From Sorex araneus (lineage: Eukaryota; Chordata; Mammalia; Eulipotyphla; Soricidae), in NCBI RefSeq assembly GCF_027595985.1, contig NC_073302.1, positions 9,736,966-9,800,965 on the forward strand: a DNA stretch of 64,000 bases. Reading direction: 5' to 3'. This document shows, piece by piece, positions 18,978 through 29,302 of this stretch (position 1 is its first letter; each line of letters starts with the position of its first letter). The position numbers and the translations under genes are program-made. Under the pieces are notes generated by a model. It had not been told where the DNA came from. It saw only the letters and a program-made list of their open reading frames with translations, and did not search any database.

Positions 18978-20989
18978 AAAGGAAATTGATAGTATTGAAC
19001 AATGACTGACTTTCAATCTTGAGGTGAACCTTGAGTACCCAGCAGTGAGGAGGAGAGATGCAGGCTAAGATCAGTCCAAGTCCACGCTTACCTGCCACTC
19101 TTCGGCGGTAGTCAAAGCATAGTGCCTTGTACATCAAAACTATAAACTTAGTTATAATGATGTTACTTTATAACAAAAAATAAAACAGCAACCAGAAAAG
19201 ATCTGTTAGATAGAAATAATAGATTAGTAGTGACTGGATAGGGAAAAAGCTAGGAATCTGTAAAATGGGCCAAGAAGTTCCAGCGTCTGGTGATAAATGG
19301 GAACTAATCTGAGGAGTGATCATGACTATAAGGTAGTTCATACAACTGTAGCTTCACAATATTGCACACCAGACTTGAGTCTATTATAGAATAATATTAT
19401 CTCAAGAAAAAAAGTCATTTCTCAGCTGAGACACCATCATAGGACAACTGCTCACAGTACACTTCATCAGATTCCCATCTGAAGGCTATTCTTTGTCCTT
19501 GCCCCAAGACAAGACATCAGAGGTCTTCCCCAGTAGGGTTAGATCCTTCTTACACATGTACTCACATGCAGCTACCTTCCTAGATCCCTCACTCTGATCC
19601 TGTCACACTAGACTCCCAGTTCTCTAAGCTGTGTCTGTAGCTGGTGGTGTCATTCTACAGATCTGAGTGGACAGGATGAGATTCCCATAGGCCACCAGCA
19701 TCTTTTGGTCTTTGCTTAGGGCTGATAGTAATCCTTTACAGTACTTATCAGGCTAGGTGATGAAGAAAAAGACGTGACCTTTGGGAATGATGGATGGACC
19801 ACAGTATAAAAGTTTTGGCCTCTGTTTCCACATCACTCTCCAATACCTTACCCCTTCACTTCTGGGCTCCAGTGCTATGACTTGGCCACAGAGAGATCAA
19901 AACCATGCTTCAGCTCCCATTCTCGCTGTTCTGAAAGTTGTAGGACTAGTCACTGATAGTGACTAGTTGTAGGACTAGTCACCCATTCAAATAAATCCAC
20001 CTTGAAAGGCCTAAAAAACATTCCCTTGTTCAGAAAGCTTGCAGATTTCCCTGCCAATATTTCTGCGTGCCTATCCTACGGCAATGTCAACTCTAAGGAG
20101 AACACAGAACAGGAAGTTCTGCTCACTCCTCTGTGCTCATGCACAGCAGGTGCCCAGGAATATCTGATAAACGAGGAGCGATCTGTTTCCCTGTCCACGT
20201 TTACAAGGACTTGATAAAACTATGGGAATTCGTTCCCCTAACAAAAACCCCCAAGGATGGGAGAGACCCCTGTTAGACAAGATCCTTTAGCTATTAGAAT
20301 GCAAATAGGTTGAAAAATACACCCAGGAAAGAATAATATAAGAGTAAAGAATACAATAAAGGAAAAGCCTCATGAAATGCACCAGGAAAGTATAGAATAA
20401 GACTATTTAGTGTCCTTGAGATGGAGTGACATCATGAACAAAAATGGAATAGGAAGCTGCTAGGACTTCATATTGTAAGGATGCCTTCTATCGCTAAGTA
20501 AAATACCCCGGCCTCTGATCTTCATGTACTTGTACTTATTGATAATGATATGCATAGCAAATGTCATTTTTTTCTCTTTCAACAACAGCTTTGCCCAGGA
20601 TATGGAAAAGTGAGAGACATTGTACTGAATAAAGGACATGAGAGCACTCTGGGCTGCCCAGGCGACCTAAGGCATGGACAGTCCCTGTGTGTTTGTCTGT
20701 CTCATTCCCTGCAAATGACCCCACTGGACAGGGATTGAGTGTGTCAAATTGATTTGCTTCAGACATGAAACCATGAAAGATGAAACATAAAACCTTAAGG
20801 AAAAACCCTTAAGGGGTGTTTCCACCACCTATGATCCTAAAGATCCTAAGGCCTGTGCCTCTCAGAGAGAATAGATCAATGATAATAGCTCTCACACCCT
20901 GTTTTAATAGAAACTGCATTGCTGAAGCAGTAAATGGGCTAAATGTTTTGTATGCACGAATAACTAAAATGTTTCTTAGCTCTCTACTT
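18978..20989. repeat. Unit I left arm
   Basis: 18978-19269 shows nothing recognisable. From 19270 the sequence is paralogous to 62697-63608 (unit IV) up to about 20180, and from about 20270 to 44640-45330 (unit III). No conserved protein frame is found. A short local duplication of GTTGTAGGACTAGTCAC is at 19937 and 19966. Confidence 0.75.
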
Positions 20990-21270
20990 TCGTTTTTTTT
21001 AATTCACTTTTTTTTGTTGGATCAGCATGAGGTACAGTTACAAAGATTTCATGTTTGAGTTTCAGTCATACAATGATTGCACACCCATCCCTGCACCAGT
21101 GCACATCTTTCACCACAAATGTACCCAGTATATCCCCATCTCGACTCTCTCCCTGCCTCTATGGAAGACATTTTTCCCCAGACTCTCTCTCTACTTTGGG
21201 GCATTATGGTTTGCAACACAGATTCTGAGAGCTCTATACTTTTTTTCTGTTTGCCGCTTTTCTTCAAAAG
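20990..21270 (-). mobile_element. Old L1 3' UTR, unit I copy
   Basis: A T-rich run, GTACAGTTACAAAGATTTCATG, CACCAGTGCACATC and TCTCTACTTTGGGGCATTATGG match the complement of older L1 3' UTRs (compare 39950-40170). The paralogue is 45310-46250 in unit III, split there by an LTR. Confidence 0.7.
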
Positions 21271-21580
21271 AACCCCCACACCTAAGACCTGTTAAATATG
21301 ATCTCTGTCTTAAGAAGAAATGGAAAAAATGACTACTGATCAACAGGTAGATAGCTAGGTGATGTAATGGCCTCAAGGTTCCCAGCTTGTTTATCCCAGA
21401 TCCACCTTCCATGGTTCTTTAGGAAATAGGCAAGACAGAAATCTTAAGTTCTTCCTTCTGCCCATATACATAATACCTAGATTGAGCATTGTTCCTTCTT
21501 CCTTGCACTCTGGGGTGCAATAAAGTCTTTCACTTAAGAAACAAAGTCAAAAAAACTAAAGAGTAGAGCTAGATGGGAAG

Positions 21581-22080
21581 TGTTATGGTTCTGGTTCTGA
21601 GAGACCACACAAAACAATAAGCTTTGCGGTATAAAGTTTATTGTCACACGTCGAAGAAGCATTGAGTTCAGAAGCTGAAACAGCTGAGAGGGCTGAGAAA
21701 GCTGACCCATGTGGGCCACGCCCTCCAGTAGGAGGGACACCCTTGTCCTTGTTTCCAGGGTCCTTTTATGCTCTAAGAGGACAAGGGGCTTTCCTGATTA
21801 TCTCATACAACATCCTGATGACACTTTTCCTTACTCAGTTCTGTAGTTATCTCCACTGACTTCATGCAGGGTAATTCTGCCTTTTCAGCTGATTCCCATA
21901 AAGAGTGTCTGGTCCAACTGATGGTTTGGCAGAGTGAGGCAGGCTCATCTGTATGCCGGTTAGAGCTGCTTCTTTTCGAAATGGCTGTGCTGATGGTAAG
22001 AAGAGCTAAGTATTGCCAAGAGGGGAGTGGGTTTCCACAAGATGCAATAGGAATCAGCAAAGGGCCAAGGGGCCGCTCTT
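21581..22080 (-). mobile_element. LTR-like segment, unit I copy
   Basis: Read on the minus strand, it contains AATAAA (complement at 21637-21642) about 55 bp before a terminus ...ACCATAACA at 21581, the arrangement of an LTR R-U5 end. Copies are at 29614 (unit II, ending CCCTAACA) and 46603 (unit III). The U3-side edge (about 22080) is not clear and no target duplication was found. Open frames on both strands here are not conserved across units. Confidence 0.4.
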
Positions 22081-22089
22081 CAAAGAAAT

Positions 22090-22335
22090 GAAGAGCGTAT
22101 CATATAGCCAACAATTCTGAAAATAAGAGTTCCAAACTGCAACGTACAGACTTGAAAATGTGCCTGTCAAGGTGGCAGGGCAGGCTGCAGGTGTGGGAGG
22201 GAAATGGAGGGAATTCTGGGGAAGGGCAGAGACACTGGTGATGGGGTTCGGGTTGGCACATAATATGTCTAAATCTCAACTACGAATCATTGTATATCAT
22301 GGTGCTTTAACAAAAAAAAATATTAAGAAATAAAA
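22090..22335 (+). mobile_element. Old L1 3' UTR, plus strand, unit I copy
   Basis: CCAACAATTCTGAAAATAAG, a G-rich stretch, GACACTGGTGATGGGGTTCGG, TATGTCTAAATCTCAACTAC and CATGGTGCTTTAAC plus an A-run are typical of a mammalian L1 3' terminus. Paralogues are 30150-30370 and 47130-47360. From here to 22959 nothing else is recognised. Confidence 0.7.
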
Positions 22336-22959
22336 TGTTTATTCCGTCTAGTGCTCTGGACAGCAAGACTGCCTTTGTCTTCTTTAGTGGTATCTCAATT
22401 GCAGGAGTTGATGGGAATGTATTTTACTATTTGTGCCTCCAAGTAACATTCTCCAAATAACATCCTCAAGTTTCTTGAGTCACCCACTTGGCTTGGAAAC
22501 TGTACTCTGTTTCTTAGTTACCCGGGCGTCAAAGGAGCCCAAAGCACCAAACTTCAGCAGCTCAGGCAGCTCTCCACACGCTCAGGTGGAGCCTCACCCA
22601 TGAGTGAATATATTCCTGGACATGTCATCCTTTTTACCACTAATATTCCAAGACTAGCACAACACATTTTATAAAGTTTAAAAAACTTGTTTTTCATTCC
22701 TGCCAGTTATCATCTTTAACTCTTTCCCATTCCTAAACTCAACAAGCTGAAATACGGCCCCATGAACGTTAATCATTGGTATGAAAATCCTCCCAGTTAG
22801 TGAAATCTGTTTGAGAAATGTCAGAAGAATGTGACTGAGAATCCCAACCACTCTGACATGTGGGTAAAGACAGTTTCATCAGAACACTCAGAATGCCAAA
22901 GATTCCATGTACAATAGCTTCCATGTTTATACTAATATATATTTGAAAACGCATTCATA

Positions 22960-23916
22960 TTAAGTTATATAGCTGCAAGACTTCATTCTGTTAACAAATA
23001 ATTTTAGGGCCTGTTTTATGTCTCTGTTTCTCAGGCTGTAGATGAAAGGGTTCAGCATGGGGGTGACTATCATATACATCACAGAAGCAGCTATGTCTTT
23101 ATTACTGGAGATGGATGGTGAGGAGAAAAAGTACACTTCTGCAACAGTTCCATAGAATAAACACACAACGAGGAGATGGGAACCACAGGTAGAAAGGACT
23201 TTGAAGAATCTCTTAGCAGAAGGATCCTTCAGCACGGAAGCCCATATGCGAATATAAGAGCCCACAATAGTGGCAAAAGGCAGAAAAACAATTATTCCTG
23301 TCTCAATGAAGATAAGCCATTCATTAACTGAGACATCTGAACAGCTCATCTTCAAGAGAACCGGGAGTTCACAGAAGAAGTGGGGGATGGTAATGTCATC
23401 ACAAAAGGAAACTTGAAGGAAGAGGAGGGTGTGCAACAGAGAGCGGAGAGAACAGTAGATCCAGGATGCAGAAACTAATGAGACACATTTCTCTTGCCTC
23501 ATGATAGTGGCATAGTGAAGTGGGTGACAAATGGCCACAAACCTGTCATAGGCCATCAATGTAAGAAGAAAGATATCAACACAACCAAACCATATGTAAA
23601 AATATATCTGTGACACGCACCCTGCATAGGGGATGGACTTGTGAATGCTCTGCATGTCCATCAACATTTTGGGCACATTGACAGATGAGAAGCATATGTC
23701 AGTGAGAGCCAAGTGGCTGAGGAAGAAGTACATGGGTGTGTGGAGACGAGAGTCCATCCGGATGAGCAGGATGATGAGCAGGTTCCCCAGCACCGTGGCC
23801 AGGTACATGCTCAGGAATAAGGTGAAGAACAAATCCTGATGTTCTGGATGTATAGGGAGTCCCAGAAGCAGAAATTCAGACACAGTGGTCCTATTACCTC
23901 TTTTCATGCTGCTCAT
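22960..23916 (-). CDS. Olfactory receptor A, family 1 (OR1J-like), 318 aa, intact
   Basis: A class A seven-transmembrane odorant receptor, which couples to Golf in olfactory neurons. Visible hallmarks: N-glycosylation site NRT at 8-10, GN in TM1 (44-45), LHTPMYFFL (59-66 region), conserved Cys100 for the disulfide to the second extracellular loop (Cys172/182/192 present), MAYDRFVAIC (121-130), SY (220-221), KVLSTCGSHL (239-248) and PMLNPFIYSLRN (286-297). It resembles the OR1J group from memory; a search would settle the subfamily. The frame extends 17 codons upstream to an ATG at 23967, but a splice acceptor (CCCAG) lies 7 bp before the chosen ATG, and OR-B cannot be translated from the upstream ATG. 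MAYDRF replaces the usual MAYDRY, and the C-terminus ends SYIT instead of SSNNLI. Confidence 0.93.
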   Translation of the reverse strand: MSSMKRGNRTTVSEFLLLGLPIHPEHQDLFFTLFLSMYLATVLGNLLIILLIRMDSRLHTPMYFFLSHLALTDICFSSVNVPKMLMDMQSIHKSIPYAGCVSQIYFYIWFGCVDIFLLTLMAYDRFVAICHPLHYATIMRQEKCVSLVSASWIYCSLRSLLHTLLFLQVSFCDDITIPHFFCELPVLLKMSCSDVSVNEWLIFIETGIIVFLPFATIVGSYIRIWASVLKDPSAKRFFKVLSTCGSHLLVVCLFYGTVAEVYFFSSPSISSNKDIAASVMYMIVTPMLNPFIYSLRNRDIKQALKLFVNRMKSCSYIT

Positions 23917-23950
23917 GTTTCTGCTGGGAATGAAATGGAGAGAAAACTCT
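23917..23950 (-). promoter_or_regulatory. Predicted 3' splice acceptor before OR-A
   Basis: Read on the minus strand, a pyrimidine-rich tract TTTTCTCTCCATTTCATTCC is followed by CAG at 23926-23924, 7 bp before the ATG. OR genes usually have an intronless coding exon with an acceptor just upstream. The same site is at 31922 (OR-B) and 48925 (OR-C). The upstream non-coding exon was not identified. Confidence 0.65.
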
Positions 23951-24282
23951 GTAACTTTTATAGCCATAACCTTACAATAATGCCATATTTATATGAAAGT
24001 GTTACATTGAAACAAATCTCCTGTCTATTTCTCAAACCAGATGATCCAAAAACCAGAGCCTGTACCATTCAGATGCCATTGATATATCACTTCACTATGA
24101 CTATCAGATTTCCTTATTGAACAGGAGGAAATTTTTTTTTCTCAGTAAAAAAGCATCAAACTATATCTTTGTGTCCCAGGTACTACATAAAGCTCTCTAG
24201 GAATTACACGGTCTCAGTGTTGAATGAGTGTTTACCTTGTGTCATGCCTAGAAATCTTAGTAATTTACTATGATAACATAAA

Positions 24283-24520
24283 GGTGGGATGGAGCGATAG
24301 CAGAGCAGGTATGGAGTTTCCTTAGCACACGTTCAACCAGGGTTAGATTCCTCCATGCCTCTTGAAGAGCCTGGCATGCTACCGAGAGTATCTCTCCCTG
24401 CACAACATTCCATATTCCAAAACCAGTAACAACATTTCTTATAATGGAGATGTTACTGGCTCCCACTCGAGCAAATCCATGAGCAAAGGATGGCAGGGAC
24501 ATGACAGTGACAACATAAAT
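24283..24520 (+). mobile_element. tRNA-derived SINE upstream of OR-A
   Basis: GGAGCGATAGCAGAGCAGGTATGG (A-box region), a degenerate B-box (GGTTAGATTCCTCC), the body CTACCGAGAGTATCTC, and a tail GACATGACAGTGACAAC. Orthologous copies are at 32286-32525 (unit II) and 49290-49525 (unit III), so it predates the array. Confidence 0.85.
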
Positions 24521-26949
24521 ATATGGACATCCAGAGAGGTAGCCTGTGTATCATACTGATGTTCAATACCAGTACCTCAGATGGCTCTCTGAACACTGCC
24601 AGGAGTAAGCCTGGGCATTGCAGGATGTTTCACAAAGTAAAACAAAGCAAAATACCTGAACATCAGGAGATAACTTTCAACATTTACCTTTAATATAACG
24701 TGAAACTACATTGGGAGAGAATTACTACCCTGTAAATTTTTGGATGCTCCCTGCTCAGAGATATCTAGGCAGTATTTTTTTTTACCATAAGATTTATTAA
24801 CATTAATAATAGTGGCAGATATTGATCCTTTATAGACACTATGCACACATCATTCCAAGGGATTTATATCACTATGTCACTGTCAACCCTTGCTCATTAT
24901 TTGCTCGAGAAGGCACCAGTAACATTTTCATTGTAAGACTTGTTGTTACTGTTTTGTGCATAGTTTATATCCAATTTTATTTATAAATCCTGAACAGAGC
25001 AAAAATACGCAGCATTTAATCCATTTTAATAACTGGGGACAATAGATATGTTATCTCAATGTGCAAAGTTACATCATTCATAAGTAAAATAGATGAAAAT
25101 ACATTATTTAGGGATAATATCTTCTAACCACTGTATATAATTCTCATAATTCTTTTTGTTATGGTAACCAGATATGTTATATAATATCACTTCACTTCTA
25201 AAGTTATGATATTTATAAATCATATAATCCCCAGTGTTTTGAACATTTTAATTTTAAATAAATATTTATTTGGTGCTCTATGATATATAAGGCAACTTAA
25301 GTGGTATATATGACAGCATTATTTCAAAGATATGAACAACCTGATAATTTAGACATAAATGGAAAAACGTTTGACCACAGCTCTCTAATGGTAGACTTCA
25401 AACTCAATATTCCTTAGAAGTTCTAAGGTTGAGGTTAGAATTGCCAAACAAATACTGCCAAGAATGAACCGTACTGACCTTTGTATTCAGGTATAGGAGA
25501 AGATGGACAAGTCCACTAGGAACCAGTATATTACTTAGAGACACTGACTATTTTGATTCGTGTCCACCTGGAATGACAGTGACTTGAGCCTTCCATCAAG
25601 GCCAGGATGCTCATGGACATGTTCTGTGTATGTCCTCCCTGGAAGAAACTAGAAGAAAATTAGCAGACCATTGTGGGAGATTCTATGCAGGCAAGACCTC
25701 AGAAGACAGCTCAGCATAAGCTGGAAATGTCAGGCCGTGTCCAAGATTGTGAGAAGGGCCTGTATAGGAGTTTTCTTAAATTCCTTAGCTTTTTAACCTA
25801 TGATCCCTCAGACATTGGAGAAATAAGAATCTTGATGACAATAACACTTCAACAGTTGGGGAGAGATAAAGGTTATATTTCATCTTCTTTGAGAACTTTT
25901 TGTATGCCAGGCATGATACTAAATAACTTGTGTACATTTTTCATTTGAAGTTGTGATATTGTATTGTGATCAAATATTTACCCTTTAAAACTGGAAATTA
26001 TTTCAGATACAGATATGTAAGAATCAGACTTCAGATAATATCTTTATATTACATATTGAGGCACTGACACAGTAGGTATTATGTGATAGAGGTGGAAACA
26101 CACATGAACATATTTAATCAGTGCAGTAATGTAATCACTATTGACAGTCCATTAGATATGCATTGGTGAGATAGGTGCTTCCTAGTCATTAAGTTAAACC
26201 ACCACTACTTTTACAAAGACATGAGCAAATACAAAGAGTATGATAAGTGAAATACTCAATAAGTCAATATTCAAGATCTTATATTTCTAAGTGTTTTGAG
26301 CCTTTTTCCCATGTTTATTTTTGGCAAATTTAGAAAACTGCCCTCTGTAGCTGGAAACAAATTTGCCTTATCAGACATTACAGTCTCATATTTAAATGTT
26401 AGATCTGCACACAGAGGACAATATGTAAGTCACTGAAGGAGAACAGAGCAGGTTTAACCACACATCCCAAATCACACTCAGTACTGCTCTTTATGTGCTT
26501 AATGGAAATTTATTCGTCTCTGTGTTTTCTGACCAATGAGAGGAAAGAATCCAATCATGTATAGCATGCATCTTCCACAGTCTACATCCATTTCTCTTCT
26601 TATCTCCTTGTGTTTTTCTCCATTTTCCTTTCTATCTAAGGATATATATCACACACATCCAACATAATTTTTGAAGAAACATACAAATATTGACATCACA
26701 CCAACAGGAATCAACACATAGACTCATACGCAAATCACACATATTTCTAAACACACAGAGACACATATTGCTGTCCTGGATGCACACCTCACTCCTCACT
26801 ATGTTCTCAGCACTCATGAGTAGCTCAGGTACCTTCCAATCCAGTTTCTGACTCACCACCTGCTATCATAGACATCAGAATAAAAAGAGTAGAAAGAAGC
26901 ATTCATGAGTCCCTCACCTCCTGAACTTTCTGTTCTGATACCCAGAACG

Positions 26950-27330
26950 TTAAGAAGAGCACCACTTTATAGATATTATGGAGAAGAGCAAGCCAATCTC
27001 CCTAAGCTCCTGGTTAAGAAAAGAAAGTAGAGTAATTGCTCCAGTCCAATCAGACCTTGGGGAATATCCGGGCAGGGGCTGGAGGAACTGAGCTGCTTGG
27101 GCCACCTGAGAGAAGGTCCCAGGTATCAGGGGCATCTGGGGTGTTCCCTGCCTGCTCAATTCAGGCCGAAGCAGAAATCGCTGAGCTGCTCCAACACCAG
27201 CCAATGGGTTGGTAGCCAGGGCTGGATGCAGGATCCAATATTCATTCACTGTTGACGCTACATAAGTAAAGTAACTTCCCTTAACTTTTGATGCAGTAGT
27301 TATAAAATTCAGAGAGTAAAAAGTCAATCA
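26950..27330. other. Conserved G/C-richer block 5' of OR-A, function unknown
   Basis: Copies are at 35160-35490 and 51990-52340. The sequence contains CAGTCCAATCAGACC (a CCAAT-box-like core), GCTGAGCTGCTCCAACA and GTTGACGCTAC. Small frames exist on both strands (for example 27327-26950, minus), but lengths differ between units, so it is unlikely to be coding. It lies about 3 kb upstream of the OR start in each unit, so it could be part of the OR promoter or an old LTR; neither is shown. Confidence 0.4.
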
Positions 27331-28084
27331 TCATGAAGATTTCATTAAGTATCAATGAAGTCAATCATGCTTAAGGACTCAGATGCATAGCACATGCTCA
27401 CTGTTGCTATCACTTTGTATATTCCCACAAAAGAATAATGCATATAGAATCCTTGATATTGCTACACAATTGGAGTGACTGAATCACTCAGACAACTGGT
27501 TCCTATCACCCCCAGTTACATATTCCTACTTCCTTAATAAAGATCTAAGTATCTCTACAAATAGACATAGTTATGAGATACAAATATTCAGAAAATCAGT
27601 CCTTTGTATCTAACAGGCTTCCTCTAATCCTAACATATAGTGATACATATCCCACATGTTGGAGGTCTGATTGGGCCACTTTCAGACTTACTTCTGAGAG
27701 ACCATTTGCATATGATTCTTGGACCCTCCCTCTCCAAAAAAAATTTTCCTAATAGCACAGAAGATAAGCAACTTATTCTTCCCTCTCATACCTTATCACA
27801 GCTTAGTACAATCCTGAAAATTTTAGTTTGGTTCAAATGAGGTCACTTTCTTTTAGTCTATTCAAGATTCTTTTAGTGTATACGAGCATACCTGTCGTCT
27901 CAATATTGATACCTGCCAAAGGTGTCCCTTCTTTCACCATCTTTTAATTGTTCAGCCAGGTAAAGAGAGAACTTATAAATATGAAAGCTTTTTCTTTTTT
28001 AGGTAGGCACAGGTAGGTTATTCAAATACCCAAGTCTAGAAATGATAATCTAAAATTAATTTTAAAAGACAAGTGAAAAATAAT

Positions 28085-28997
28085 AGGATAATAGGAATTC
28101 AAAAAAAAATTGTTCAAGACAAGAAAAAGATATCAAGCATATACAGTAGGAAAGGAAAAGGTCAATTTATCACTATTTGCAGGGAATTTGATACTATACT
28201 TAGAAAACCCTAAAGACTCAACAGAAAAGCTCCTAGAAACAATAGGTCCATGTAGTAAAGTGGCAGGCTACAAAATCAACACCCCAAAATCCATGGCTTT
28301 CTTATATATGAATACTGAATGAGAAGCGAGAATTTAAAGAGATTGTCAAGATGACCAAAATTGTTGGTTGTTTAAGTGCTTCCGGAGTATCACACATAGA
28401 ACATATAAACATTAAATCGTTTCACAACCTCCTGTGAGGCATCATGATGAGCAAATTCGTGGAAATTCTCCATATTCAATGAATGAGAAGATTTTTAATT
28501 ATCTCAACGCTACACAAGTCAGAACTGTGGACATTTGAAGCTAAGGAACATTTCTATTTCATCAGGGAACGGGAGAATCGAAGTTAATAAAATGCAAGAT
28601 ATCAGCAATCTGATGAGCTGGTATTGGACAGAAACGTAGGACCAAGTGCATAAGGGAACTGAGCTATAAGGACTTACAGGACATCAACTTTTATACTGCC
28701 AGTGGCTAATCTCCTATTATTTATTTTGGGGGATTGATGCACAAGTGGTGATACCTAGAAAATACTCCTGGATTAATTCCTGTAAGTTCCTGGAGCATGT
28801 GCAGAGCTAGAATGTGTACATGAACCTCCTCCATAAGAAACGTCTGCTCCAGACCCTCAGGTCCCTTCCTAGACCCCTTTGGATGGAGGTGCTCTTCTTT
28901 TTTTGACTATTGCTAAAGACTTGTCAATTTACTTGTCATTTCAAAGAACCATCTCTCAATAAGCTTCCTGTATTGGGTTTTTAAAAAATCTTTATTT
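28085..28997 (+). repeat. Unit I right end with fossil L1 ORF2 fragment
   Basis: 28110-28322 reads as a decayed RT active-site region ([16 protein letters not shown]...[18 protein letters not shown]). The following 670 bp match 3874-4560 closely and hold no gene. The unit breaks off at about 28997, within the A/T-rich stretch where the other units continue with GTTTTGCTTT. Confidence 0.8.
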
Positions 28998-29302
28998 TAC
29001 AATATTGAGTGAAGAAGAGTCCCTTTCTCCCCACATCCACGCCAACACCGGTTGTTTTTGTTTTTGGAGATGTGGGCCAGTCTCTGTGGTGTGAGATGAT
29101 ATCTCATGGTTGTTTTGATCTGCATCTCCCTGATGATTAGTGATGTTGAACATTTTCTCATGTGCCTCTGAGCCTTTCGGATTTCTTCTTTGGAAAAATT
29201 TCTGTTTATTATATCACCCCATTTTTTGATTGGGTTGGCAGTTTTCTTCTTGTGGAGTTCAACCAGTGCATTATATATCCTTGATATCAACCCCCTTCAA
29301 AT
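28998..29302 (-). mobile_element. L1 ORF2 scrap at the unit I/unit II junction
   Basis: About 300 bp of L1 ORF2 C-terminal region on the minus strand, readable as 97 residues ([16 protein letters not shown]...[14 protein letters not shown]). It is truncated at both ends, without poly(A) or target-site duplication. It sits exactly where unit I's right arm stops and unit II's left arm starts (CAAATGAACCCCC, compare CAAAAGAACCCCC at 21273). The family is close to L1-D'/L1-H. Confidence 0.88.

Larger units (their letters stand above)
23951..28084. repeat. Unit I right arm (5' side of OR-A)
   Basis: Paralogous to 31950-36280 (unit II) and 48952-53120 (unit III). It is mostly A/T-rich and non-coding. 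It includes a SINE (24283-24520), a second degenerate SINE tail (about 24545-24660), a short reverse SINE tail (24870-24955), and a conserved G/C-richer patch at 26950-27330. OR-A's non-coding first exon and promoter should lie here but cannot be pointed to. Confidence 0.75.

Noticed and set aside
23645-24120. Plus-strand frames opposite OR-A (and 31643 opposite OR-B)
   Set aside because: Shadow frames of conserved OR codons, with no motif of their own.
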